Positions 35,830 through 47,459 of a stretch of 64,000 nt of DNA are shown piece by piece. The notes under the pieces are model-generated. The model ran no database searches and was not told the DNA's origin. It saw nothing but the letters and a program-made list of their open reading frames with translations. Both the position numbers and the translations under genes were made by a program. The stretch covers positions 59,839-123,838 of the forward strand of contig MNCI01022530.1 in assembly GCA_015680685.1 (NCBI GenBank), in the 5' to 3' direction. The stretch comes from Gnetum montanum. Taxonomy: Eukaryota; Streptophyta; Gnetopsida; Gnetales; Gnetaceae. The stretch's first letter is position 1; the number at the start of each line of letters is the position of its first letter.

Positions 35830-36235
35830 AGGTAATGCAAGCATGACAACAACAAGCTACTCTTGATACTTCTAAGGTTTATTTTATTAATGTCAAGGAT
35901 GCTACTAAGAATGTTACCTCAAGCAAGATTACAAGGAAGCCAATTTCTAAAAATTCTTCAATGACTAAGGGCAAACAATCTTATGTTTCTAAGGTTTCAC
36001 AGAATCCTATTGTCGATTCTGATAATATTCAAATCGTTTCTTATAGTATGAAACATCGAGGGTAGTCCATCTACTAGTAAAGTTATGTCAAATCTTCAGT
36101 TTGATCAACCTGCATAGGACTTTGTAAGTACAAATAATCCATTTACTAAAACTAGTAATAATATGGAGATTATTTCCTTGGATAATGTTGATTCTTTTGA
36201 TAGGGTGGGGACCTCCTCCCCCTCCTTCAACTATT

Positions 36236-37000
36236 AATATTTTCTTGGAATGTTCGAGGTCTTACCAATAAACTTCAAACAAGGATTGTTGGTATTTTTC
36301 TTCATACTAAACTTCTTCTTCCTGACATTATTCTTCTTCAAGAGATTAAAATTTCAAATTTGGATATCATTATAGCAAGCAAAAGTATTATTCACAACTC
36401 TACAGTCTTATCTACCAATCACATTACTAGTCAAGGTGGTGCAACTCTCATTATCCATAATTCCTAGTCTAAAAAAATCTCTCTCATGATAGACATAGCT
36501 CTATAGTCTAGGCTATTTTTCAAGGTGCTTTAGGTTCTTTTGGTATTTGCAACATTTATGCTTCTTCTACTTTTACCAAAAGAATTAGTGTTTGGTAGTT
36601 TCTTCTCCAAAGTTTACCGAAGATTCCTTGGCTCTCTAGAGGTGATTTTAACATGATCTAACATTCTAATGATAAAGTTGATGGAGCTTCCTCTCAAGTT
36701 ACAAGTCATGAGCTCTCAATGTGACGTGATGTTAAGAAGCACTTTTATCTCTTTGATGTTGCAGGTTCTAATTTTCACCATGATGATTAGTTTACCTGGT
36801 CTAACCTCTGGGCAAGTACAAATTAGATTTTTGAGATACTTGACCAATTTTATTTTTGTAATTATTTTTCATGGTTCTATGATGGTCATGTTATTGTTCA
36901 CCAAGATGCTACACTTTCAAATCATTTTTCAATTTCTCTTAATTTGGAATTTGGTACAAAATCTCCTATTCAACATCATGAGCTTTTTCATATGAATGCT
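36236..37000 (+). pseudogene. L1-type LINE: endonuclease (broken)
   Basis: An apurinic-type endonuclease nicks target DNA for LINE priming. The frame reads FSWNVRGLTNKLQTRIVGI, PDIILLQEIKIS (the Q-E-x-K motif with the catalytic Glu) and SQGGATLIIHNS. Further on, in shifted frames, come GDFNMI near 36645 and FTWSNLWAS near 36795, the usual GDFN and FTW motifs. Stops and at least one frameshift break it. Confidence 0.8.
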
Positions 37001-37589
37001 TCTTGATTTCTTACTCCTTTTGGTAAAGGTATTTTAATGTCTTTTTGGAATGATAAAAGGAGCCTGATTGGCAAATCAGGTTGGATTGACTGATGGTTGC
37101 ATGCCACTTATTGTGTTCATAATCTTGCCCATTGGTTGGATAAGAAATATGCCAAAAGACATAGGGAAATTGAGAAAAATATTTGTAATGAACTTCAATA
37201 GATTAACTCTGTGATACAACATGATCCCTTTGATGTTACTCTTCAACAATGACTAGCTTACATTTGCTTAGTCAAACAAAAATGTGATATGTATAATGCT
37301 AAAAGTGCTCTAATTAAGAGTCATCTCAACTAGTTTAAAGTTGAGGGAAAGCCGTGTAAAGAGTTTTTCAAATTCTTAAAAGGTAAAGGTACTTTACCTA
37401 CTATTGACTTCATGGACATGGATGGTCATTTTAGTTCTGATCTCATATTGTTATTGGTTTTCCTAAAAGATATTTTCAATGTATCTTTGTCTCAAATGGG
37501 TTTGATAGGAGGACTTTTTCACTAATTCTAATCATTTACCTAATATTGTTTATAGCAGTCAAAACCATCTTCTAGCTTAAGATATACAT

Positions 37590-38520
37590 TTGTTTGAAAT
37601 GAAAGAGACTATGCTTAGCTTAGCTAATGATAAAGCTCCTAGTTTTAATGGTATTCCCATTGAATTCTTTAAAAATCATCAGGATGTTGTTGATTTAGAC
37701 CTTTATTGTGTTTTTATTAAAGCCATTGATCAATGTTCTCTTATACAAGAGCTTAATAGAGGAGTCATCCATCTTATTCCTAAGGAAGATGATCTTTCTT
37801 TAATTGGCAATTAGCGTCCAATTACTCTCCTGAATTCTATTTATAAAAGTTTGGCCAAATGTCTTGCTAGAAGATTAAAGATGATTATTTGTCAATTAAT
37901 TACCTCACTGCAAACTCATTTTGTCAAAGTTAGACATATTCTGGATAATGTTGTTGAAGCCTATGAGGGTATGCAACAGATTGATGATTTCAATCAAAAC
38001 ATAGCTTTTCTTAAGCTTGATTATTCTAAAGCGTATGATAAGATTGAATGGAAATTTATTATTACCTACCTTTGCAAATATAGTTTTAACAAAAAATTTA
38101 TTAGGATGTTGGACTCTCTTTGTAGATGCTAACAATGCCCTTGTGGCTACTAATGTTGGCTTCACTAATTATTTTAAGCTTGAGCACTCAATTAGGCAGT
38201 GTTGCCCTCTTGCTCCTTATCTCTTCATCCTTGTTGTTGATTTTTTAAGTCACACTATTCAAAAGCACAAGGAATAGAATTTACTTTAAGGCATCTTCAT
38301 TAATCATAATGTTCCTTCCTTATTGAATATGCATTTTGCAAACAACTCCTTTTTTATGAATAAGAATGACAAAGTTATTGTTGATCATATTTTTTATCAT
38401 GTTGATCAATATTGTAAGCTATATGGCTCTCAAATTACTTGGTTCAAATCTTCAATCATTTGACATAAGGGGTTCAAGATTAGGCTTTATTTAAATCTTA
38501 GAATTTTTTTAGAAAAGGAT
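37590..38520 (+). pseudogene. L1-type LINE: reverse transcriptase with FANN instead of FADD
   Basis: Motifs in order: LANDKAPSFNGIPIEFFK (37620-37680), RGVIHLIPKEDD, a stop, RPITLLNSIYKSLAKCLARR, FVKVRHILDNVVEA, AFLKLDYSKAYDKIEWKF, then after a frameshift near 38130 SIRQCCPLAPYLFILV (38190-38240). The catalytic motif, normally FADD or YADD, reads FANNS (Asn codons 38341-38346), followed by KLYGSQITWFKSS. Both catalytic Asp residues are lost by single G-to-A changes. The copy is dead. Confidence 0.85.
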
Positions 38521-39419
38521 AATTTTTTCAAGTTACTGGGCATTTTTTTTCTTTATTGGATTTTCAAAAACTTTATGGAATGTTACTATGAAGAAAATTG
38601 AACAAAAACTTGTCAAGTGGAAGGAGAATAATCTTTCTATGGTTGGCAAGTTTATTGTTTGTAAGCATATCATCCAAGCTACTCATGTGTATTATTATTC
38701 ATGCGAGGCTCCTAGTATTTCTACTTATCATCACATTGATCAACATGTAAGAAATTTTCTTTGAAACAATAGCCATTCTAGAAAAGGATTTTGTCAAGTT
38801 TTTTGGAACATTTGCACCTCCCACAAAGAGGATGGTGGATTAGGACATTTTAACTGCTATAAGCAAGATATTGTTTTATCTACTAAGTAGATGGCTAAAT
38901 TCTTATTTGATTCTAAGCCTTGAAAGCTTCTTTTCCTTAAGCACATTCAAATGGGAAAGCCTAAAGGTAGTGATTATTGGAAAGATACTCATTTCTTAAA
39001 CTCAATACTTTTTCCTAAAGGTATTACTATTTCAACTTCCATTATCATTAAGCACATTTTTAAGGCTTGGAGTTTTATCAATGAGTTTTGGAACTTCAAT
39101 AATATTAATGTTTCTTCCTCCATGCTTGATAAGATTTCTCCTTCGTGGCTTTCCATTAACAATGAACCTTGGGCTACTAAGCATCCTTGTCTTTGTAGTA
39201 TTTGGGGTAAGCTTGGCATCTCCTCCCTTTCATCTCTTTGCTAACATAATCAATGAATTACTTAGTTAAGTGTCAATGTTTTTATGATATCAATGCTTCT
39301 CAAAAATCTACTTTTTTATATTTTGAATAGCTATTTAGAATTCTCACAATGGATTTATTGATTTTTCTGAGATTAATGGTCATCAGGTTTTTCCTTATCG
39401 TTCTAAGATTATGTATACT
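38521..39419 (+). pseudogene. L1-type LINE: region between RT and zinc-binding end
   Basis: Decayed coding region in several frames. Recognisable pieces include KIEQKLVKWKENNLSMVGKF, the usual post-RT block of plant L1, and the open stretch 38951-39244, with FKAWSFINEFWNF and PCLCSIWGKLG. No catalytic role is known for this part. Confidence 0.6.
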
Positions 39420-39710
39420 CTCATTAGTTCTAATACTAATATTTGTCCAAGATTCAACCATCTTTGGAAGGTTAATCTCAATGTGCAAGTTTAGAAGCAA
39501 CATATTTGGAAGATTTGGATTTCTCCTACTCATTCAAAGATCATACATTTCCTATGGTATTTGGTTCATCAAGGTTTAACTATTGGTATTTGATGCTCTC
39601 ATTTGGGTGTTCTTGAGCCTAGATATCCTATCTATAACAAGGAAGATATGTTTACCCATTGCTTTTTTACTTGTCCCCTTGCTCACAGCTCTTGGACTTG
39701 GTGTAGCAAA
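39420..39710 (+). pseudogene. L1-type LINE: zf-RVT-like C-terminus
   Basis: It reads LWKVNLNVQV, a stop, QHIWKIW, then HLGVLEPRYPIYNKEDMFTH with CFFTCPLAHSSWTWCS. This matches the zf-RVT domain, whose end has an H-x-F-x-x-C-P pattern followed by W. The reading breaks at the solo LTR inserted at 39711 and resumes at 40601. Confidence 0.65.
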
Positions 39711-40595
39711 TGATGAGCGGTGACATATCCCAACACTCTACCATACAAGTCACAAGTGTTCACGTGTGACTAGATTGTAATCCGTAGATGGGCAATGTAA
39801 TTATGCTAGCAATTTCTATTAAGTTCATGATCATTTTCTTCTCACTTTGAGTTAGTAAAATCTAAATGTATAGTTTAACTTATAGTGAGGAATATGATAT
39901 ATGATGTTGTAAGGCTCTCATTACACCTAGTGATAAACATGATTGAAAATGAAATTAAATTCTAAGTCTAAGTATCATTGAATGGAAATCTATTCTATCC
40001 TACAGTGATGAGTACCTCATCCTGGTTTACTCGTCATGTCTTGGGCTTATGTAATTGTCGCTAGGATTACTAAGTGGAATCACTACTATGTGAATCAAGT
40101 GAGACAACTTCTAGGTTACGAAATAATTACACTTAAATGCTTGAAACCAGTCATACCCACTCTACTTAACTAATGAGCATAAAAAGTAAATTATTTTAGA
40201 ATGTAAATGATTAAGCTAAGAAAATAGGAAAATTATGCTAAGTAAACAATAAAACAAAAGAACTAAGGGAATGCTACAATGATGTAAAACAATTTGTGAT
40301 CTTTATTGCTGATCATGAACCATGTCCAAGTATAATTCACTTAAATAAAGACTCCGTTCAACTGCTTAATACCACACTGTATGCATTCATGCTATTGCTA
40401 AGGCTACAAAATAAAATTGCAACATTTTGGATAAGGGTTAGCAAAAATCATTGTTGCTTATGCACCTAAGTGTCAATATTTATAGGGCTACACAGCTCCC
40501 GAGACATCATATCAATGATGACATAGCATGATCAATGATATCATAGCTATGATATCATTGATACAATATCATAGATACACTATCACATTTGATGA
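39711..40595 (-). repeat. Solo gypsy-family LTR inside the LINE, minus
   Basis: It starts TGATGAGCGGTGACA on the plus strand and ends near TTTGATGA. The LINE reading continues from GTAGCAAA to TGGTTT across it. The left flank GCAAA against right AAAAA is a decayed 5-bp duplication. Its outer edge holds an exceptional palindrome (40531-40562). Confidence 0.75.
40531..40562. repeat. Perfect 32-bp palindrome at the LTR outer edge
   Basis: Two 16-base arms meet without a loop at the central AGCT (40545-40548). The arms are built of ATCAATGATATCAT and its complement. The flanks hold more ATGATATCA-type pieces (40503-40530 and 40563-40580). It could form a cruciform, or a hairpin in RNA. Confidence 0.9.
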
Positions 40596-40915
40596 AAAAA
40601 TGGTTTTATTAGCAGGTATTTACAAGGTCTTCAATCAAGGCTAGAGGAAACTTTATCTGGTAACACTCCTCAACTTCATGGATTTCTACTTCATACTTGA
40701 TGTTGCTTTCATCGCCTTATCCTTCATGCCATCTAGAAGTTCCAATGTAATATGATTTTTTAGAGAAATTCTCTTGCTAATGAACTCCCTTTGGTGGTTC
40801 AACAAGACATTGTTCAATAGTTGATGCTTCAACTAAGTCCTTGAATTTCTCTCTCCTTTGTTTTCTTTTTTGTTGCTTTTTAACTAAGCCCTTGTTTGAT
40901 CCATTTTTTCCTTCC
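40596..40915 (+). pseudogene. L1-type LINE: 3' coding end and tail
   Basis: In the plus frame there is HRLILHAIWKFQCNMIF then a stop and RNSLANELPLVVQQDI, the usual plant L1 C-terminal region. It then runs into T-rich sequence before the E3 insertion site. No poly(A) tail is visible before the insertion. Confidence 0.6.
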
Positions 40916-40920
40916 CCCAT

Positions 40921-41784
40921 TGATGAGCAGTGAGGTACTTTTATGCCCAACCATGCAAATCACAAGCATTCACGTGTCATTTGGTCAAACTTCACAGACC
41001 TTAAGTTCCTAAGTACACTAGTTCAAGGAAGTGAAATCTAATTAAGATGATTGTTGTCTTCTCAATTCCATCGTGAGGTATAAGTGTATGGTTAAGTGCA
41101 ACTAAGGTATATGATTTTTATCATTTTATATTTTATAAGTTTAATTTCCTAGAGCAAGAATGAAAGGTAGATGAATTTAATATCTAATTAATCTACTACC
41201 TAGCTAGCCTAACACAAGTACCTGTTCCCACTTTCTGGACACATCCTAAATGCATATAGCACTCCTAGGTTACCAAGCATTAAGGGTTTTTGGGTTACCA
41301 AGCCTTACACATATGCTCAAAGTGGTCGTGCTTATGTTAATTAACAATTGAAAATTTATTGCTTAATTAAAGTGCATTAAGGTAAAGTGCATGAATATTA
41401 AATGCATTAAAGGAAACATTAATCTATTCTCAGTGCTACAAGGATTATCAAAAGGGCTCATCTTTATTTCCATCACACTACTGTGCTCAAGTGCAACAGT
41501 GCTCATTTAAAGGTCTGTACACACTCTAGTTCCTACTACAGGCACTTAGAAATATTCTAACTCTAGAATGGCTAAACTACAAGAACTTCATTACTCTATT
41601 CAAAAACTAATGCCAAAACCATGTGCCCAAGCACTATATTTATAGGCTAGCATACATATCATAATATTGGATATCCAACATCGCTTCTTAGGACCTGATA
41701 TCGTGTATTCGATATCAAGGCTCTGCTAGCATGTATCTGATATTAAGGCTCAAATATCGAAGCACAACTAAACATGATTCATCA
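40921..41784 (-). repeat. E3: 3' LTR
   Basis: Plus strand TGATGAGCAGTGAGG to AAACATGATTCATCA. The outer edge has GATATC-type motifs (41665-41760). Confidence 0.92.
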
Positions 41785-41786
41785 TA

Positions 41787-41797
41787 CCCCCACAACT
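41787..41797 (-). promoter_or_regulatory. E3: 3' polypurine tract
   Basis: In element sense AGTTGTGGGGGTA directly precedes the LTR start. E2 and E5 have TCATGGGG here. The same GTTGTG variant appears in E3's internal motif at 43737-43747. Confidence 0.7.
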
Positions 41798-43736
41798 GAA
41801 TAAAACCTCATCCTCGAGTGGACAAAAGGAGGAATAAGTTCCTTTCAAAATACTAGGCAGGTATGGGATTACTGACTGACATGCAAACACTCACTCAAAT
41901 GAAACAGACAATTTCTAAGTGCCCAAGTGTATGAATTCACAATCTTGTACAAAATTGGATGTTCATGATAATAGAAGTGAACACCCTAGACAAAATTGAC
42001 ATCCAAATCCTCTGGCAATTGAAGAGTGAAGGAGAAGATGAAACAATGATGTAGGATCCTTATCACATGGTGTTGCTGGTTATCCTTTAGTGAAGATAGT
42101 CTCGCTTGCAATCCACGCTTCCCACTGCAAGCATAACAAAATTGTGGGTTAGTGTGCAGTGCGTAATGTATAGCTTTTAAGTACCTTGTCTTGTCAATGG
42201 TTATACTCAACTAGGTTGTGATTATGATGGATTTAGTCTTAATAATGTTAGCAGGAAGGTTGAAAATAGCTAAAATGGATAAGCGATCCATTAACTTCTG
42301 AAAAGTTCAAATGCAATAAAATTCATGAGGAGGGTTTAAGAATTCACAACAAATAAAAAGAGGATTTCACTAAAAAACATTGTGAAGATGCACGCAATTG
42401 GATGCCATTGATGAGGCATGCAAAAGGGTTCAATTGTGAGAATGTCTAAGGGTAAAGAACTTAACTAACCCAACCAAAAGATATGCAAGTGGGTCCTCCC
42501 CCAAGCAAACACAGGCCTTTTATTACCCTTACATAACTTCAAACTGAGGAGCTCGTGAGCCTCATAGATGATTAATGATTACAAAAGGTTAAGTACAAAA
42601 ACCCAGAAGAAACTACCTAAGAATTTCAACACATCAAACCAAGATATCAAATAAGAACATGAAACTAGTAGTGAGGTGAGACATGGAAATCATAGATGGA
42701 TGAGGGAGATTGGAATGGAGTTCCTAATTAAGGTCACATGCAGTCCCTTGTGAATTTTTTGGTTAAATGACCTAATAAAATCCATCCTTAGTCTAGACCA
42801 AAACCAACCATGTTCAGTGACATCACATCGCCATTCTAAGACCAATCCATCCCCTTGAGACACAAAAGTACTCACACAAGACAACCACCATTCCTTATTA
42901 AAGAATAAAAGAGAAGTAGCAAGTGAGGAAGGGCCTTAGTTAGAGGGGACATTTAGGCATGGGTAACATGTCTTTCTAGTCCCATAACCAATGCTTGTAG
43001 CCTATTTATTTTGTCTCAGGGGTGTGCTTTGAATTTCCATCATTTATTTTAATGATGATGGAAACCACACCATGCAAAGACTTATTCAACTTCTTGTTAT
43101 TGGTCGACATGTAACGATAAGAAATCCATAAAAACACACATGCACCCAAGTAAGCAGAAAGGCATAAAGAGTACCAAATCCCCTTGAAGTCAAACCCTAT
43201 TCAAACCTTTGAATCCTTTCCAAATCCAAAAACTACAAAAGTCATAAGTTCATTAAAGTTTTATTAATGAAAAAAAAATCTTACACTTCCAAAACAAGGA
43301 AAACCATAGAGTTTGTGAATGGGTGGATGTTATGGACTCACTACCAGTTTCATGAAAAAGAAACCATGTCCTAGTTATTAGTAACACAATTCAAAGATAG
43401 AATCGAGACAACAACAATCAAATAATCGAATAGCACATGCCCACATCAATCAAACACACTATACCCACTTGGCAATAAGGCACGTTATTATTAAAACATA
43501 ATAAGAAAATCACATCCAAAATAAAGGAAAATATATAAGGAAGCATCAAATATTTAAGAAAAATAATACATACTAACGATGTTGTCAAATAAAAACTTTA
43601 GAAAATTAATAACATAAAAACAAAAAGGTGTAAGTTAAAGAATGTGTAAAATAAAAAGTTGTAAAAATAACAAGGTGTAAAACAAAAAGATGAAAAACTA
43701 AAAAGCCACTTATATAATTAGCAGGGATGGCCATCT
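41798..43736 (-). other. E3: non-coding 3' spacer
   Basis: About 1.9 kb without coding potential, aligning with the other spacers. It contains the best version of the conserved hairpin (43021-43071). The part nearest the 3' LTR (41798-42360) is less like E2 than the rest. Confidence 0.7.
43021..43071 (-). other. E3: conserved spacer hairpin (best formed)
   Basis: Outer stem GGTGTG (43021-43026) with CACACC (43066-43071). The inner stem is a perfect 10 bp: TTTCCATCAT at 43034-43043 with ATGATGGAAA at 43055-43064. One side has the CTTTGAA bulge. Confidence 0.65.
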
Positions 43737-43747
43737 CCCCCACAACT
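43737..43747 (-). promoter_or_regulatory. E3: internal polypurine-tract-like motif
   Basis: In element sense AGTTGTGGGGG followed by AGATGGCC, at the end of the integrase region. It shares the GTTGTG variant with the element's own 3' tract. Confidence 0.5.
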
Positions 43748-45040
43748 AAGTTGAAAGGAGGAAATCCAAAATATTGAGCGTGGTTGTCTATCTGATGAGC
43801 CATTTGTTGCATTAGTTGAACTAGGCTCACAAAAAGGTTTGACTTGTTGTATGTTGACCAATGGTTTCTTGTCTGGTCTCTCAGGTTTGTAGATCACCAT
43901 GGCCCCAGAAGGGAAAGTTTCATAGATGATATAAGGTCTTTCCCACAATGTCTAGAACTTAGTTCATTAAGGTACGTATGTGGGGTTCTAGTAGAGAACC
44001 TTATCTCCTAGTTGAAATTTGACTTTTCTATGGCACTTTTTGTTGAATGCCTTGTGCAACTCGTTAGATGATAGGCCCACCAATTGATTTTCATCTAGCA
44101 AGTAGAGATTCATTAATCTTTTCTTTTGTGCTAGACTTAAGTCAAGGTTGAGGTCACAAGCTGTTAAAAGTGTATGGAGCTAGGATTAAATAAGAATTGT
44201 TGGTAAATTTTTGTACACTAGCTCATAGGGAGAATAGCCTATAGGAAATTTCCATGTTAAGAGATAGGCCCAAAGGGCATCATTGAGTTTTGTGCTCCAA
44301 TCTTTCCTATATTTTCTAATAATTCTTGTTAGTATCTTTGTGATTTCCCTATTGGTAACCTCAGCTTGACCATTAGCTTGGGGTGGTATGGTGTTGTTAG
44401 TTTATGTTCAACCCCCAAGCATTGCATAAGCTTTCGAAAGGTAATGCCTATAAAGTGAGTTTCATTATTAAAAATTAATGAACGTGGCACACCAAACCTA
44501 TTGATAACATTTTTTTGTACAAACCAAGTAGTAGAAGAAAATGTATAGTCGATGATGACTACTGCTTTTGCCCATTTTGTATAATAGTCAACAATGACTA
44601 TGATCTACACCTTTTCATTTGACATGGGTGTGATGGGACCTATGAAATCAATGCCCCAGATGTTGAAGGGTTCCAATGGTTGGATCCACTATTGAGGTCC
44701 CTCCATTCGAGCAATCATTCTACCATCTCATTAGCAGCATTCACAAGAGTGAACATATTGATGAGCATCCCTGAAGATTCTTGGCTAATAATATCCTATC
44801 ATCAAGATTTTAATGGTCGTGCATCTCCCAACATAATGACCCCCACAAGGACCTTCATGAGCATCTTGAAGAATGCACAGTTGATCAACATCAAGGACAC
44901 ACCAACAAACCAAGCCATCGGCACACACCTTGTAGAGATGTCTATTGATCCCCATAAAGCATTTTACCTGGTGAAAAATTTGTTATTTCTTCCAGTGGTC
45001 CAACCTTTACAACATCTCTTAGGTGAGAAGATACGTGAGA
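43748..45040 (-). pseudogene. E3: integrase (broken)
   Basis: The minus strand shows the zinc-binding start, [15 protein letters not shown]-like sequence around the first catalytic Asp (about 44660-44615), GVPRSLIFNNETHF where the second Asp appears as Asn, and NGQAEVTN with the catalytic Glu kept (codon complement 44360-44362). The end has GERPYIIYETFPSGAMVIYK (43948-43890). Stops occur throughout. No chromodomain. Confidence 0.75.
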
Positions 45041-45139
45041 ATTCCATCATATCATTTACGCTCAGCGGGAAATTGTTCAATTATAGCCCTAGCAAAGAGG
45101 ATTTCATCAGGAAACAAATCAAATAGTGGGTTTTCCTCC

Positions 45140-45640
45140 TCTTTGTTGTCCCATCGCAACCAAGACAAGTGATCAACTACCACATTCTTAGTGTCCTTTC
45201 GATCTACCATCATAAGATCAAATTCCTGTAAGATCACCAACCACTATATGACATAAGGGCTCACCATTGGCTTGTTCATTAGGAAGCAGATAGTGTTGTG
45301 GACTATGTGCACAAACACTTTGTATCCAAGCACATAATGCCTAAACTTCTCTAGAGCAAACACCACTACCATCAATTCTTTTTCTGTGATGGTGTAGTTC
45401 AATTATGCACCCACAATGCTTCAACTTGCATAGTGTATGTAATATGGATGTTTCTTATCATCCAACCATGTCAACACAGCTCCCAAGGCATAGTTTGATG
45501 CATCCATCATGAAGTGAAATGCTCTAGACCAGTTAGGTGCCTATAGAATTGGAGTTTCTACAAGTTTCTCATTTAGTTGCTAGAATGCTTTTTTACATTC
45601 CGTGGTCTAGAAAAATGGAGCATCTTTCTTTGTCAACTCA
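45140..45640 (-). pseudogene. E3: RNase H domain (broken)
   Basis: It reads FHFMMDASNYALGAVLTWLD, then KELMVVVFALEKFRHYVLGY, FLMNKPMVSPYVI and, at the end, LMMVDRKDTKNVVVDHLSWL. This matches the E1 domain residue by residue over long stretches. The expected T-D-A-S start has M for T. Stop codons are scattered. Confidence 0.75.
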
Positions 45641-46440
45641 ACCAATGGTTTTGCGATCTTAGAGAAATTCTCCATGAATCACTTGTAGTAGCCAATGTGT
45701 CCAAGGAATGACCAAACATCTTTGATGATTTCTAGTTGGTGGGTTATTCCTTGGATGACTCTTATTTTTTTGGGGTCGACCTCAATTCCTGCTTGTGACA
45801 TTCTATGCCCCAACATAGTGCCCTTCTAGACAATCAAATGGCTCTTTTGCTAATTGAGTTGAAGGTTTGTTTCAACACATCTCTTTAGTACCTGATCAAG
45901 GTAGTCCAAGGCTTTCTCAAATGTAGCTCCATACATGGAGAAGTCATCCATGAAGACTTCCACACCACTACATGTCTACTATTGAAAAATGCTAAGGATT
46001 AGGCATTGGAATGTAGTAGGGGCATTGCATAGACCAAAAGGCATCTTACGATATGCAAAAGTCCCCCAGGGACTTGTGAATGTTGTCTTAGCTTGGTTCT
46101 CTGACACAATTTAGATTTGGTTATAGCCACTATAACCATTCAGAAAACTATAAAAGTAATGCCTAGATATTATGTCTAACACCTCATCAATGAATGACAA
46201 CAGAAAAGGGTCTTTGAATGTTGCCATATTTAGCAACTGAAAATTGATGCAAATCCATCACTTGCCATCTTTCTTTAGCACAATCACGAGTGAACCAACC
46301 CACTCACTATCCACAATGGAATAGATAAACCCCGCCTTGAGGAGTTGTTCAATTTCCTCCTTGATAATCTACTTCAATTTGGGGTTTAATCACCTTTGTG
46401 GTTGCTTCTTTGGCTTCATGGTCAAGTCAACATAGATACG
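45641..46440 (-). pseudogene. E3: reverse transcriptase (broken, Asp-Asp kept)
   Basis: Motifs such as FIYSIVDSEW, FLNGYSGYNQI and a PFGLCNAPTTFQ-type block lead to the catalytic VEVFMDDFSMYGA, with the Asp-Asp codons at complement 45943-45948. Stops and small indels break the frame (for example near 46240 and 45840). The layout is as in E1 and E2. Confidence 0.8.
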
Positions 46441-46739
46441 ATGCTGGCATATTCAAGGATCAATCCCTATGAGTTTAGGATATGACCAAGCAAAGGATAC
46501 TGACCATTTTTTACCACATTTAATAGCATCTGTTTCTACTGTGGAGCAAGATTGCCATTAATTATTACTGGCTTCCCATTTTTTAAGAATACATATTCCA
46601 TGTTGACAAGTAGAGGTTTTAATTCAAGGGGCTCTTGCTTAAAATTTTCAAGAATTTCCAACTCTCCCCAATAAGTATCATCATTTGCTTTATTAGAGAG
46701 TTAGTGATGAACTTGCTTTAGTTCATCCATACCTACAAC

Positions 46740-47415
46740 ATATGCCATGTTAGGCTCTCAGTAGGTTCCATGCAAAGTGTTCTACTCTCAGATTCAGCAA
46801 TCACCTAGTAGGCGCCCTCTAAGTTTGTGGCTGTTGCATGTAGACACCTTTGAATATCTACTTTAGGTGCACACTACTTGCATGCAGAGATGGATGCTCA
46901 ATTTACTAACTAGAGTTTTTGCACATAATTACACCCTATATCATTATACACAATGCATGGAACTCACTTTTTCTCGATCTTCCTAAATGCATTTTCTTTA
47001 GATATTTCTAGGGAAAGATCTCTGATGTCCATTCTTGCATCAACGATGCTCAACCATGCCCTTTCCATGATGATTGGAAAGTCCCTTTTATAGTTCTCCA
47101 CCTTGATCACTAGAAAATCAGTAGGATAAGACCACCCAAACAGTGGTCATAATGTCTTCTACTAGTCCCAACATAATAGTGATGGACTAGTTTGCCAATT
47201 CTAAGCTAATATTACTTTTGTTAAGAGGAGACAAGTTCCATGCAGTATACATTTCATGAGAAATCAGGCTAACATTGGAACCTAAATCAAGAAGAGCCTT
47301 ACATGGTTCATTCCTAGTATTCTGCAAATAAATAAGACGACTCCTAGGATCAGCTAATTTCCTGAGAAGGTTTCCAACATTATTCCAATCAGACATGACA
47401 TGAGTAAGCATAACA
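46740..47415 (-). pseudogene. E3: protease region (DLG active site, broken)
   Basis: The open stretch 47411-47187 has MLTHVMSDWNNVGNLLRKL, then EPCKALLDLGSNVSLISHEM. The active-site triad reads D-L-G, as in many plant gypsy elements, in place of the D-S-G of E2 and E5. The rest (TIMLGLVEDIMTTV) continues with a frameshift and stops. Confidence 0.7.
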
Positions 47416-47459
47416 GTATGGATCCTGGGTAGTATTTGGTTTTAAGGGGGCTCAAAGGA

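Larger units (their letters stand above)
33640..40915 (+). mobile_element. L1-type LINE, broken and carrying nested LTRs
   Basis: A plus-strand non-LTR retrotransposon, in order: a DUF4283-like ORF1 (about 34400-34800), an endonuclease (36236-37000), a reverse transcriptase (37590-38520), a zf-RVT-like C-terminus (39420-39710) and a tail (40596-40915). Two gypsy-family LTRs interrupt it (34865-35829 and 39711-40595) and E3 inserted just after its tail. This is the plant L1 layout. Stops and frameshifts are present in every part, and the RT active site is mutated. The 5' end is uncertain. Confidence 0.8.
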
